Positions 34,501 through 40,843 of a DNA stretch of 64,000 nt are shown here, in pieces. The DNA lies in the NCBI GenBank assembly GCA_040954595.2, contig CM082589.2, positions 7,812,001 to 7,876,000 on the forward strand. The letters are read 5' to 3'. The DNA comes from Balanoglossus misakiensis. Its lineage: Eukaryota > Hemichordata. Both the position numbers and the translations under genes were made by a program. Below the pieces are notes generated by a model, which did no database searches, was not told the DNA's origin, and worked only from the letters and a program-made list of their open reading frames with translations. The first letter of the stretch is position 1; each line of letters opens with the position of its first letter.

Positions 34501-37221
34501 AGTAATAAAAGATGATACAGTTTACTCAGCAAGTGTATGTTCACTTCTTGGCATTTAACAGACTAACAGAATAAAACAGTGTGTACGCCTCCATGTAGAC
34601 TTTGCGGGAGACACAGAGTGAGTTCGAATAGCCGAACAATTCGGATAATCGACGTTCTACTGTACCGGTATATATTCTCTTCAGAGTAATATTACAGTGT
34701 CATCCAACGTGAAGTATGTACATCATTGTAAACACTGGCATACACATTATCGTGTTGAATATTAACATTAAAGGATCAAATGCACCTATCTGGTTCTTAT
34801 TACAGGTTCGTGCAGCTTACCAGAGAAAGAAAGAGAAACGAGCTTTGGCAAGAGGAGACTTTGTCACTTCAACCTCTGGAACTGTAAGTTTAAAGCTCCA
34901 TTAAGCTGTAACTTTTGGCTGTGTTTTTAGTAATGTTCGTTTTATGTATCTCCTGTAGTTTCTGTTCAAATTACTGAAATGCCCAGTATGCAGCCTAATA
35001 GCACAACCTACATGTACATACTCAGCATTGTTATTATGCACAAATTGAATTCAAGTCTGGACTAAATTAATTCGTCAACAATAACAATGGCCGTTACACA
35101 CATACAGGCTGTGTTGATAAGCGGAGAACCGCATGTTGTTTAGAGGAGAACAAGAAATTGCGGTTGGTACACAGAACAAGAATACTGAATAGAAAGCCAA
35201 AAGATACGCTAATGTCCCTTTAAGATTGAAAACGATTTAGAAATCTGTAGACATCAATGGAAATGTCAATAGACATTCTTTAGGCTAGAAAATTTTATGA
35301 ATTCCAAAAGGTTGGAAAAATTGAGGAACGGCAGGAACAGACTGGTCTGTATTTAATGATGTTCAATTATTGACTCCAGCTGATTGATTTCTTCTCATTT
35401 TATAGCATGGAGGATATGAAACAGCCAACAGGACGACCAAAACAGCTGTGACATCATTCAGTTCATCCATGCAGTCCTCGGACACTTCCAACTATGGACG
35501 AGAATCACCTGGAGTGTTCAACCGCAAAGGCAGCCAATCCTGTGAGAACCAATATTGATCTCTCCGATCCCTTGCTTTCCTGAAGGACCAGTAAAATTCC
35601 AGCACCATGAACTGGATTAAAGCCTCTAGAGCTGCCACTTTTTGCATTATTTTCATGATTTTATTTTCCAACTTAGATTGGTCCATCGAAATAAGCTTAC
35701 TGATAGGTATACATGAACACCTTACATACAGCCCGATAGTGGCTGTATGTTGAACACACTTTATATTAAACGGGTGCCGCACCCATTTAATCAGCCTCCA
35801 TACAAACAGTACGCAGCTATTGTGGTATGCGTCGCCAAGAGATAACAAACCGATGCAAATGCAAGTAATATGGCTAAATGGTGAGGATTTTAGAGGATAG
35901 GGAATATATTTAAAGTCTTTTATTCTGGAAAAAATATGCAAAATTTGGCAGCTCTAGAGGCTTTAAAGGGTTTTGGATGGGGTCGTCCAGTCTTCCGTCC
36001 CCATACAATACAGATACTAGCCAGTCAAATAAGGCACAAAGTGTGACTGCTACAATGTACATTATTGCAAGCATTCATTATCTACATTGTATATATATCT
36101 TGCAAAGTTACTTTGATATAACATGTATTGGTTGGCCTGGTCACTGCAATTAGTATAATACCAGTTTTTTATATCGGTCCATGTGATTGACAAGTTGCCT
36201 AACTTCGCCTTCTCATTGTTCTCTTCAGCAGGTGAAAATCTGATAAAAGATGACGACAGTGTGATCAGTACTTCCAAGGTCAAACTGAAGGACAAACAGG
36301 ATGTAAGTTTTTGTCACAATCAAAAAGTGGAGAACAATTTATGTAGTCATGACAACATGTCTGCCACTGCCATGATGGTAAAGAGACCAGCTGTTCTATT
36401 TGGTGTATGTGCAGTTATACATATGCCATTGGCAGCTTATGGGTCAGTCAGTGTTTGCCTGTTGATCTCTCTATGTGTCTGTCTGTCTCTGTCTGTATTT
36501 GTACTCCAGTGTAAACTTTTTTTGTGTGTAATCCCTAAATGGGACCACAGTGTCCTTGACGCGATTTTTCAAAGACAGTGTCATCAATATCACAGGCTGA
36601 ACTTTTAACTTTTCACAGACGTCATCTTATAAATCGCCATCATCACCTTTGCCGGGAACTGTTGAAGAAGAAGATGATGTAAGTTTTATTTCTTTTTGAT
36701 ATTACACTTTGCCATTAGAAATTACTCCAATGTTTGTAAAAGCAGTACCTGCAGTATTTCACATCTTTCTCCCCACCTTAAATAGGCTTTTGCTGCCTAG
36801 GTGAGTGATTAAAATCTCATATGGTCGACACAATTTCAAGATGGCAGATTTTTCAAGCGAAAGTGATCCTGAGTCATTCTGAAAAGTTGTAACTGAAAAA
36901 AAATAACCTAATGTGAAAAAGTTGATTGAGTTTAATATGCTATCAACAAAGACAAAATTTGTACAAATGTACTAATTAAAGCCTTTATAGCTGCCAAATG
37001 GCACATTTTTTTCTTGATTTTTCTTCCAAACTTGCTTAAATCCATATAAATAAGCTTACCGATATGTACATATGAACCTCTTATCAAAATTTGATTGTAA
37101 CGGTACATTGCATTTCGAAAATATGCTAGATTAAAATGGTGCCGCCCTATGTAAATTTATTCATAGTTTGTTAATCTTTTTTGATCTTCTTCTTTTCCAG
37201 GTTGAAATAGTCAACTGTTAA
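10519..37221 (+). CDS. Adhesion GPCR: signal peptide, F5/8C, Ig, C-type-lectin-like, Ig, Ig, GAIN/GPS, 7TM (29 exons)
   Basis: Exons: 10519-10548, 18382-18415, 18693-18811, 19421-19510, 19978-20112, 20985-21165, 21676-21996, 22547-22882, 23420-23734, 24149-24454, 24943-25001, 25732-25911, 26340-26390, 27393-27501, 27975-28154, 28521-28596, 29020-29143, 30116-30231, 30787-30904, 31418-31521, 32075-32177, 32672-32892, 33330-33482, 34133-34301, 34806-34883, 35406-35541, 36229-36302, 36619-36678, 37201-37221. They sum to 3999 bases (1332 residues plus stop) with matching phases at every junction. All introns are GT-AG; the weakest donor is CAG|GTTGGT after exon 13. It is a plasma-membrane receptor expected to couple extracellular binding to G proteins through a tethered agonist. 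The 7TM core ([28 protein letters not shown]) is unmistakably adhesion class, nearest by eye to latrophilin/ADGRD-like groups. The exact subfamily is unresolved. Ligand unknown. Confidence 0.88.
13223..13429. repeat. MITE, TTAAAGGTATAC family, copy 2
   Basis: Full-length copy with ends TTAAAGGTATACAGTCACC and its inverse, inside receptor intron 1. It shares CATACGCCCATATATGGC, GGTGGTGCTCTC and GATTGGCTAGATCTCGAT with the 27117 copy. Confidence 0.8.
14920..15050. repeat. MITE, TTAAAGCCTCTAGAGCTGCC family, partial copy
   Basis: The left end CTTAAAGCCTCTAGAGCTGC is followed by about 130 bp matching the full element at 35617-35966, including GGTATACATGAGCATCT. The right terminal repeat is missing. 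It lies in receptor intron 1. Confidence 0.7.
16151..16503. repeat. Large palindromic MITE (GGGACAAAGTCTCTCTC family), copy 1
   Basis: The element is close to one long palindrome of about 350 bp: left half TTAAAGGGACAAAGTCTCTC ... CCATTTATTC, right half its inverse, ending AGAGAGACTTTGTCCCTTTAA. Six copies lie in receptor introns (16151, 19600, 21291, 29197, 32909, 33749). No coding capacity. Intronic RNA from it could fold into a long hairpin. Confidence 0.85.
17412..17859. repeat. Nested local duplication: exon-5/intron fragment between ~71-bp direct repeats
   Basis: 17412-17482 and 17789-17859 are near-identical direct repeats (AAAATGCAGTCTGCGTCA ... TACTTTAT). Between them, 17483-17632 repeats 20088-20238: the last eight codons of exon 5 (DINPNIAK), its GTAAGT donor and the first ~110 bp of intron 5. 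17633-17700 then resembles 20770-20830 (T/G run followed by TTCTGTATTAAAATG). The fragment has no acceptor, so it should be inert, though it carries a good decoy donor at 17508. Confidence 0.8.
18201..18340. repeat. Dispersed repeat (TTGCCCGTCACCTGGAAATG family), partial copy
   Basis: It shares TACGTGTCTGGCAGTTT, TTTGCCCGTCACCTGGAAA and GTGGGTCACATGGCC with two longer copies at 30958-31240 and 37356-37645. A 68-codon frame across it is repeat-derived. Confidence 0.7.
18382..18415 (+). CDS. Receptor exon 2: second half of signal peptide
   Basis: TTCTCTTACAG acceptor, [11 protein letters not shown] plus one base, then a GTATGT donor. Cleavage is likely around residues 17-21, just before the GVDPC that opens the discoidin domain. 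The exon is phase 0 at its start and phase 1 at its end, so it marks the boundary where the phase-1 modules begin. Confidence 0.75.
18693..21165 (+). CDS. Receptor exons 3-6: F5/8-type C (discoidin) domain, residues 22-196
   Basis: Four exons encode one discoidin domain. It opens [19 protein letters not shown], the usual C...LGMENG start, followed by [10 protein letters not shown], as in the family. Middle segments are [17 protein letters not shown] (the Q-x-LQIDL strand), IRSVRIQGR and FNLEYSYD, and it closes [20 protein letters not shown]. Cys 25 and the final Cys should form the family's conserved disulfide. Such domains bind phospholipid, collagen or glycans. Three oddities: extra residues after SS ([10 protein letters not shown]), a stretch [15 protein letters not shown] around the exon 5/6 junction, and an acidic [10 protein letters not shown] strand. 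The block is bounded by phase-1 introns on both sides. Confidence 0.88.
18860..19061. repeat. Palindromic MITE, TTTTCGCGA family, copy 3
   Basis: It lies in receptor intron 3. The ends are ACTGTAAAACGGGAAATTTTC and its inverse, the best-preserved terminal repeats of the family in this window. Confidence 0.8.
19600..19933. repeat. Large palindromic MITE (GGGACAAAGTCTCTCTC family), copy 2
   Basis: Near full length in receptor intron 4, ending only about 45 bp before the exon 5 acceptor. Centre near AATTATTCATTTTGGCGAG. Confidence 0.85.
20216..20610. repeat. CCTTAAATAGG-ended element carrying a nested 55-bp hairpin
   Basis: The outer ends are CCTTAAATAGGTTTT and AAAACCTATTTAAGG. Related segments occur at 28300-28411 and 36776-36900 (TCTTAAACATGGC, GGCCATCTTGAAATTGTGTC). 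Nested inside at 20277-20390 is a separate hairpin described below. It lies in receptor intron 5. Confidence 0.65.
20277..20390. mobile_element. Compact foldback insertion: 55-bp arms, 4-base loop, 9-bp flanking repeat
   Basis: 20277-20331 pairs with 20336-20390 with a single mismatch (CAACTTGG against CCAAGTCG). The loop is GAGG. The element is flanked by GGTGAAAAG on the left and GGCGAAAAG on the right, eight of nine bases alike, which reads as a target-site duplication. A minimal foldback/MITE insertion is the likely explanation. Confidence 0.75.
21291..21603. repeat. Large palindromic MITE (GGGACAAAGTCTCTCTC family), copy 3, right end missing
   Basis: It runs from TTAAAGGGACAAAGTC to GTGTCTTGTATCAAACATAA, then stops about 70 bp before the exon 7 acceptor. 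The final ~40 bp found in other copies are absent. Confidence 0.8.
21676..21996 (+). CDS. Receptor exon 7: Ig domain 1, residues 197-303
   Basis: One exon, phase 1 at both ends, encodes one I-set-like immunoglobulin domain. The B-strand cysteine is C221 (VQLVCDAQG), the core tryptophan W233 (SITWYD) and the F-strand motif DNGDYKCNA with C279. The tail QTTRPDSG is a linker. Family knowledge: such domains mediate adhesion; the ligand is unknown. It lies between the discoidin and lectin-like domains. Confidence 0.88.
21997..22546 (+). other. Receptor intron 7
   Basis: No repeat copies recognised; plain AT-rich intron with GTAAGT and TTTTTCATAG ends. Confidence 0.6.
22547..22882 (+). CDS. Receptor exon 8: C-type-lectin-like domain, residues 304-415
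   Basis: One exon, phase 1 at both ends. [20 protein letters not shown] matches the start of a C-type lectin fold (aromatic strand, then an alpha-1 helix with C342), followed by [20 protein letters not shown] for the first helix and second helix region, YWVDYSG in the place of the usual W-I-G-L strand, and HRYVCKY with C411 for the closing strand. At about 112 residues the length fits. The EPN/QPD and WND calcium and sugar motifs are absent, and the inner pair of cysteines is missing, so calcium-dependent sugar binding is unlikely. A link-type domain is a less likely alternative. Confidence 0.72.
23005..23212. repeat. Palindromic MITE, TTTTCGCGA family, copy 4
   Basis: It lies in receptor intron 8. 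Ends ACTGTAAAACGGGAAATTTTC and TTTCCTGTTCTACAGT. Confidence 0.75.
23310..23419 (+). repeat. Minisatellite of ~23 bp that ends in the exon 9 splice acceptor
   Basis: Five tandem units of about 23 bp share TTATCTAATTTGCATA. The last unit ends ATACAG and its CAG is the acceptor of exon 9. Unit 1 also ends ATACAG; units 2-4 have lost the AG. Four units contain ATTTGCAT, the reverse complement of the POU octamer ATGCAAAT, and the fourth has ATTAGCAT. Confidence 0.85.
23420..23734 (+). CDS. Receptor exon 9: Ig domain 2, residues 416-520
   Basis: Single exon, phase 1 at both ends. C438 ([11 protein letters not shown]), W450 (IVKWYKDG) and [12 protein letters not shown] with C503 define an immunoglobulin fold. 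It directly follows the lectin-like exon. Its acceptor is provided by a tandem repeat. Confidence 0.87.
24149..24454 (+). CDS. Receptor exon 10: Ig domain 3, residues 521-622
   Basis: Single exon, phase 1 at both ends. C545 (IELICEAAC), W557 (SVHWEKGD) and [19 protein letters not shown] with C604 define an I-set Ig domain. An additional cysteine, C549, has no obvious partner in the domain. Two N-glycosylation sequons are visible (NVT at 563, NET at 579). Confidence 0.88.
24943..25001 (+). CDS. Receptor exon 11: short stalk between Ig 3 and the GAIN domain
   Basis: Twenty residues ([20 protein letters not shown]) between a TTGATTTTCAG acceptor and a GTAAGT donor. It changes the phase from 1 to 0, closing the series of phase-1 modules. 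No HormR domain is present, unlike many latrophilin-type receptors. Confidence 0.8.
25732..29143 (+). CDS. Receptor exons 12-17: GAIN domain, helical and beta parts, residues 643-882
   Basis: Exons 12-13 encode the helical GAIN-A part ([20 protein letters not shown] and [14 protein letters not shown]). Exons 14-16 encode the first strands ([28 protein letters not shown], matching the family's 'sVtfssLyy.nl' segment). Exon 17 gives [13 protein letters not shown] and [11 protein letters not shown], which correspond to the family's 'vNSrVvsasv' and 'pv.ltf.h' strands. GAIN domains carry the self-cleavage site and hold the tethered agonist. The basic run RKRR (837-840) sits between two strands. 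Exon 17 can begin at 29017 or 29020, adding or omitting one serine. Confidence 0.8.
25924..26316. repeat. MITE TTAAAGCCTCTAGAGCTGCC family, two fragments around a duplicated exon 13 acceptor
   Basis: 25924-26150 is a left-end copy and 26205-26316 a second internal fragment (ATTTTATTTTCCAACTTAG ... GATTGTGGCTGTATATG). Between them, 26169-26205 repeats the exon 13 acceptor and first ~18 coding bases found at 26321-26357. Confidence 0.7.
26443..26580. repeat. Inverted repeat with ~45-bp arms in intron 13
   Basis: Left arm TAGGTATTTGG ... GACCTCTCAGGTGAAAATA (26443-26487) and right arm TTTTCACCTGAGAGGTC ... CCAAATACC (26534-26580), with imperfect pairing and a spacer of about 46 bp. Probably a small non-autonomous element; no other copy seen here. 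Confidence 0.65.
27117..27321. repeat. MITE, TTAAAGGTATAC family, copy 3
   Basis: Full-length copy in the intron before exon 14, ending about 70 bp before that exon's acceptor. An extra TTTTTTTACAT is inserted after CAATTTACA. Confidence 0.8.
27590..27766. repeat. Palindromic repeat starting ACTGTAAAACCTGTC
   Basis: Ends ACTGTAAAACCTGTCTAAC and TTTAACAAGTTTTACTGTA are inverse of each other, with CTCGAACCC near the left. Single copy in this window; the end structure suggests a MITE. Confidence 0.55.
27860..27940. repeat. Short repeat (CAGTGAAACCTGTC family), copy 1
   Basis: TACAGTGCAACCTGTCATTA at the left and GGCAGGTTTCACTGTAA at the right, with GACACCTCTCTATTAAGGAC inside. A longer copy in reverse orientation is at 34350-34499. 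Confidence 0.6.
28300..28411. repeat. CCTTAAATAGG-family fragment
   Basis: Matches the right half of the 20216-20610 element (GAACTCCCATTTCTTAAACA, ATCTTGAAATTGTGTCG, AACCTATTTAAGG). It lies in intron 15. Confidence 0.65.
29197..29510. repeat. Large palindromic MITE (GGGACAAAGTCTCTCTC family), copy 4
   Basis: Full or nearly so, in intron 17. Ends TTTAATGGGACAATTAGTC and GAGGCTTTGTCCCTTTAAAG. The next element abuts it. Confidence 0.8.
29506..29751. repeat. GC-rich element with 27-bp terminal inverted repeats
   Basis: Left end TTAAAGGGAAGGGGTCGTCG, continuing CGCCGCG; right end its inverse (CGCGGCGCGACGACCCC ... CTTTAA) with one mismatch. The core is markedly more GC-rich than its surroundings. 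It shares TTTAAAGGG with the abutting MITE, suggesting insertion next to or into that end. Single copy in this window. Confidence 0.7.
30116..30904 (+). CDS. Receptor exons 18-19: GPS motif and tethered agonist, residues 883-960
   Basis: The GPS begins CRFWNYAN (C913, W916), then W923 and DDDGLH where the family has W...GC, then [16 protein letters not shown] where the family has C-x-C-x-H-L-T-x-F. Thus the first and third cysteines (913, 942) are kept; the second is L928 and the fourth is S944. The cleavage tripeptide is H946-T947-T948 rather than the usual H-L-S/T; the catalytic His and the Thr nucleophile are present. The new N-terminus would be TNFAVLMQV, a normal Stachel sequence. Exon 18 inserts about 30 residues ([14 protein letters not shown]...) before the first cysteine, longer than usual. 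Confidence 0.85.
30249..30396. repeat. GGGCACATGAACTGCAACT-family fragment, copy 2
   Basis: Reverse-orientation partial copy of the 9089-9322 element (GCCCATGAGCTGCAACTGG, CACAATAACACTTATTTATG). It lies in intron 18. Confidence 0.6.
30958..31240. repeat. Dispersed repeat (TTGCCCGTCACCTGGAAATG family), long copy 1
   Basis: About 285 bp, collinear with 37356-37645: starts TTCTTCAATATCCAATGACGT, ends GTGATTGATAGTAAAGAA. More GC-rich than its surroundings. It lies in intron 19. No clear terminal inverted repeats, so the class is undetermined. Confidence 0.75.
31418..34301 (+). CDS. Receptor exons 20-24: seven-transmembrane domain, residues 961-1210
   Basis: Exon 20 is TM1 ([19 protein letters not shown]). 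Exon 21 holds [11 protein letters not shown] and TM2, the adhesion-class TTIH.NL signature. Exon 22 holds C1032 at the top of TM3, [12 protein letters not shown], and TM4 with [12 protein letters not shown]. Exon 23 opens HCWLD, whose C1104 should pair with C1032, and continues through TM5 to the basic third intracellular loop. Exon 24 holds TM6 ([14 protein letters not shown], with the conserved toggle tryptophan) and TM7 ([19 protein letters not shown]). Every hallmark of a working class B2 receptor is intact. Exon 24's frame stays open upstream of the acceptor at 34131, where it is repeat-derived and not coding. Confidence 0.95.
31577..31725. repeat. Degenerate (GTCA)n / (CAGA)n microsatellite
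   Basis: Runs of GTCA and CAGA/CAGACA with GTCAGTCAGTCAGTCAG at both sides. It lies about 55 bp after exon 20. Confidence 0.8.
32288..32495. repeat. Palindromic MITE, TTTTCGCGA family, copy 5
   Basis: Full length in intron 21; ends ACTGTAGAATGGGAAATTTTC and ATTTCCCGTTTTACAGT. Confidence 0.8.
32909..33240. repeat. Large palindromic MITE (GGGACAAAGTCTCTCTC family), copy 5
   Basis: In intron 22, starting within ~20 bp of the exon 22 donor. The left terminal ~15 bp are missing; the right end GATTTCGTCCCTTTAA is present. Confidence 0.8.
33749..33917. repeat. Large palindromic MITE (GGGACAAAGTCTCTCTC family), right half only
   Basis: It begins near the palindrome centre (TCATTTTGGCAAGGTTTTTAC) and ends GAGAGACTTTGTCCTTTTTAA. 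TAATAAACAGTA lies just left of this half-copy (33726) and just right of copy 5 (33242), so one may derive from the other by local duplication. Confidence 0.75.
34350..34499. repeat. Short repeat (CAGTGAAACCTGTC family), copy 2
   Basis: About 150 bp just after exon 24: GGACACCATTGGGACCAGAA ... GACAGGTTTCACTGTAG, with GGTGTCCT motifs inside; reverse orientation relative to copy 1. A further fragment, AATTCGGATAATCGACG, follows near 34640. Confidence 0.6.
34806..37221 (+). CDS. Receptor exons 25-29: cytoplasmic tail, long form, residues 1211-1332
   Basis: Exon 25 gives [18 protein letters not shown], the usual basic helix 8 region. Exon 26 is rich in Ser and Thr ([14 protein letters not shown]), a likely phosphorylation region. 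A donor inside exon 26 (T|GTGAGA at 35542) joins in frame to exon 27 ([20 protein letters not shown]), exon 28 ([15 protein letters not shown]) and exon 29 (VEIVNC, stop). Exon 27 has a CAGCAG double acceptor that would give either Ser-Gly or Cys at the junction. If the 35542 donor is not used, translation stops at 35558 after SCENQY, giving a 1286-residue form. Phases across exons 26-29 all agree, which supports the long form. Confidence 0.78.
35617..35966. repeat. MITE, TTAAAGCCTCTAGAGCTGCC family, full-length copy
   Basis: 350 bp with ~24-bp terminal inverted repeats (TTAAAGCCTCTAGAGCTGCC and its inverse). It sits in intron 26, starting about 60 bp after the TGA of the short form. If the intron is retained it would form part of that 3' UTR. 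This copy defines the family; fragments are at 14920, 25924, 26205 and 36977. Confidence 0.85.
36776..36900. repeat. CCTTAAATAGG-family fragment
   Basis: Left end CCTTAAATAGGCTTTTGCTG and GACACAATTTCAAGATGGC, in reverse orientation to the 28300 copy; intron 28. Confidence 0.6.
36977..37150. repeat. MITE, TTAAAGCCTCTAGAGCTGCC family, diverged copy
   Basis: ATTAAAGCCTTTATAGCTGC followed by collinear but diverged internal sequence (ATAAATAAGCTTACCGATATG). The right terminal repeat is lost. It lies in the last intron. Confidence 0.65.
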
Positions 37222-37315
37222 AGGATACAATTGTATGTCGTATCAAAGAAGATGCCAAATATCAAAGAATACGATAGTCACAAAAACAAGACTATTCCAA
37301 CAACATCTGCAATGT

Positions 37316-37321
37316 AATAAA
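37316..37321 (+). terminator. Candidate poly(A) signal of the receptor
   Basis: AATAAA about 95 bases after the long-form stop codon. Another AATAAA lies at 37718, past an intervening repeat, so the 3' UTR could be longer. Confidence 0.4.
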
Positions 37322-37355
37322 CACTAAATTACCCACAATTACCTTGAATTCACAT

Positions 37356-37645
37356 ATTCTTCAATATATCAAATGACGTCATGCGTGCTCAGGTGCGGTT
37401 ACCTTGGAATGCAAATTTCCTGATGACGGGCATCTTTAACAACGTGGTCCAGACAAAGACTGTACAGACGAAACTCTATGAGGCTGATAAGGCATTATAC
37501 CTGATACATGTTACGTGTCTGGCGGTTTTAAAGTAAATATATTCTTGGAAAAACTTTTACTGTATGCCGAAATATTGCTTGCCCGTCATCTGGAAATGAC
37601 AACGCCGTGGGTCACATGTCCAGATCATGTGATTGATAGTAAAGA
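37356..37645. repeat. Dispersed repeat (TTGCCCGTCACCTGGAAATG family), long copy 2
   Basis: Collinear with the 30958 copy. It lies just after the first candidate poly(A) signal. Confidence 0.75.
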
Positions 37646-40600
37646 ATTCTGATCGTGAGTAGCAAGTCATTAGCCTTGTGTATTGAGCATATCAATCGCA
37701 GGCTGATGCTAGAGATAAATAAAGCCAGCATCAACAGGTTGCATGTTGATCCATAGAACGAAAGTTTATATTGCCTTGTGGATGTCTTAGAAAGTTGTAA
37801 TTAGACCAATGCCAATAGTTTTATGAATAAGCATTTTGGTATAATCAAAATGTCAACACAATTTTTGTAGTTGCTATCAATCAGTGTATCAAAGGGACTT
37901 AACTGAGGTTGAGACTGGATGGTAGTCAGCCAGGGTTTCATTTCAATTCAAAATAATCCATTCGGCCATGCGCAGAGGACAATGAAAACCATGACATGAC
38001 AGTCTAAGTTTGAAACTTAATCGTGACAATAATATGAATAGGCTCAGCTGGCAGGACTTTCTGTCAATTATTGCAGAATCAGAGAGGAATTTGACAAGGA
38101 TTGGTCATCAATATTAAACAACTGGATGTTGATTGCCGCTGTCTAAATTTCTCCAAGGATCTTTGCGGTTGACTTTTAATAGAGATGCTAAATCAAATAT
38201 CAAAACAAATGAGCACAACAAATATCATTTCCAGCTGGTATCTAACCATAAACAAGCTTTTAGTTCATTTGTTCCTCGTAATCTCTAACATCATTCCAAT
38301 TCCACAAGAATCTGTTTACATTCCATTGTAGAATATTGAATTGTGTTCAAAATGTACCATTGCATATTTCAACCAAATATAAAATGTACAGGTATGCATT
38401 TTAATGTTACCAGTTGACAAATTTCCTAAAACATCGTATCCTTCTACACATACACTTTCTAAGATTAGAAGATTTTATTTGAAGCAATATTGTATTATTC
38501 TAAAGGTTGAACAAAGAGTTAGTGGGGAAAAGCTTTGAAAAAGCTTTCGACATAGTTTACAGTTATGATGTAGTATGATTTTCAGAAGAGATTTCACAAA
38601 TTTCACAATACAAACATCACGAATCTGCTTATAGTATCAGTACTTTAGTCAGTTTCTGATATAGAATAACAGGAACTGACTTGTTTGTGATTGGTGTGGC
38701 TTGCATAATTAAGGCTAATTTAGATATATTATGATTGATACATCAGATATCGGTCGTTCATGAAGGCCCACAAGATTTGATGAATGGATTTGATAGACAT
38801 TTGCAATGAGGGATATATGTACAGAATTAATTTGGTAAAACTTTGATTGGATTATTGGCCTCATACCAGTGGGGCATTGTCCTTCTTTCTAGTGAACTTT
38901 TCTTCTGTGTACTTAAAAAATTTTCAATTAATAAAATAGGTTTGCTCTATAAATGACCATTTGTACTGCCCTGCATTGAACGAAATTTGCGGTATTGATC
39001 CAACCAAGCTGTGATTGAACATTAAGAAATGTAGAAATGTTTTGCTAATTAATTGCCAGTTTGCATATTCATGATTTTTTTTAAAATATTAATACTGGCT
39101 TGTGTATTTGCACTGATACCAATATATCTTGTACTACTGCACCAAATTGACTTACATTGTTTTTATTGCACTCAGAGAGGTGCCATTGTTTTACGTCTAG
39201 AATTTATTGCTAATTTGCATGATGAAATACAACTACCAGGAGGCCATTTTGATTTTTTGGGCTAGAATTCAAAACTACGCGACACGATTCTTTATATGTT
39301 TCATTCTAGGACATTGCTCTAGCATGTCTGTCTATGTACATTTCTTCATAATATCCTCCAGTGAGGCTAGGTACTATACTTTTTTGATTGCGACTTCTTC
39401 CAGCGTTCTTCAAATTTATTAACCAGGTAACTGGGTCATTGCCAATGACTTCTAGATTTAACATTTTCTGCGTGGCATTCCCCTTTATTGTAAAATGGTG
39501 TGCATTATATATCTTAATGGCACTATGATAATGAGGTTATATTATATATGATAAATATTTCTGCACTGTCATAATGACTGGAGGCCTTGAAATGGCCTGG
39601 CTGTACACATGCACACCTCATTCGATGTTACAAATACTTATTGATTATTTATAGGTGTTTTATTGATATTGCCAGTTGTCTGTTTCAATTCTGTCTTTTG
39701 TCTTGCCCTGACTGACTGCAGTAACATTTGCAGTACAAGAGAGATGTCAGCAAACAGATGTACAATATCTCTCTATGAATGTGTCCCAAGTTATTTGAAA
39801 ACCTTGATGCATGTTAGACTGTAACTGTCGAGTATATGCTAGTATTTCACCTAAAGTGATAAATACAGACATGTTTTGCCGGTGTTAAGTTAATTCTGGT
39901 GGCTGTTTTATCTCCAAAACCGAAAATTGCTATATTTGTTTGTATTCTCTGCTGGATTTGTTTGACAGCATTAGTGTCTGATAAATATGCATCATATCAT
40001 GGCACGGTATTCAGTTCTCCCCCCCCCCCCCCCAGACTGCAATGTTATTTCTCAAGTTTTGAGTTGAACATGGTAGAAGTCTTAGAGTTTTCTTGAAGAT
40101 ATCACTTGACATGTATCGACCTTTCTTCCGTCCAAACACGATGTCTTCAAACAATCAGTGACCACATGGCACATAGGTCCTCTTTATATAAGTCAATTTT
40201 CCAATAATTCATGATTTTGGAAAAAAAAATGTCGTGATTCCAGCTACTTTCTGTGCTTTAAATGATGCCGTCCGTATGCCACACATACAAGTTATTGATC
40301 ATTCAAAAAATACTGGTATGCGTAGTGGTAGTAATGTTCTATTACACTCTTGACAATAAACATTCTTGTTGTATTCAAAACTCAATGTCTTCTTGGCAAT
40401 CTCATACAAATACATGAAATTGTTTGTTTGGTTTAAATATTCACACTGTATCAGTTACCATACATTTATTTTATGTAAATCGCTTTCTGTTCAGTTTGCG
40501 AAAATCACCCCTTACGAAAATCACCAAGATGTCACAACCTTGTACAAGCTTGCTGCAAGGATGACACAACTTTGAAATGCTAGCTCTTAGCTTGTATAAA

Positions 40601-40843
40601 GGTTTTACAAGCTTGGATAAGATTACAGCTTAAAATTACAAGCTTGGATACACTAGTTACTCCTCAACATCGAAACCTGAATCCCAGGAACAAATTTTTT
40701 CCTTCCTGAGCTTAAGTTGGCAGTGAATATCATGGAAATACAGCATTCCAGGTACCGTCTATTTCTCCCTCAGCACACTTTATCTCTCTGATAATTTCTC
40801 ATTAAAAAATCATAATTATAATAATTTATCTCTCTGAAATCAC
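37646..40843. other. Non-coding 3' flank
   Basis: AT-rich with scattered AATAAA and ATTTA motifs. It includes a run of 16 C at about 40018. One frame at 39899-40096 has a hydrophobic N-terminal stretch (IAIFVCILCWICLTALV) but starts with GTG, crosses the C-run and has no partner exon, so it is not called. Nothing else seen. Confidence 0.45.

Noticed and set aside
35492-35941. 149-codon minus-strand frame
   Set aside because: It runs through a full-length MITE and antisense to the receptor tail exon; no domain.
36183-36608. 141-codon frame covering exon 27
   Set aside because: Only 36229-36302 has splice support; the rest reads through intron with low-complexity codons.
39899-40096. 65-codon frame with a signal-anchor-like segment
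   Set aside because: No ATG, crosses a homopolymer C run, no neighbouring exons.
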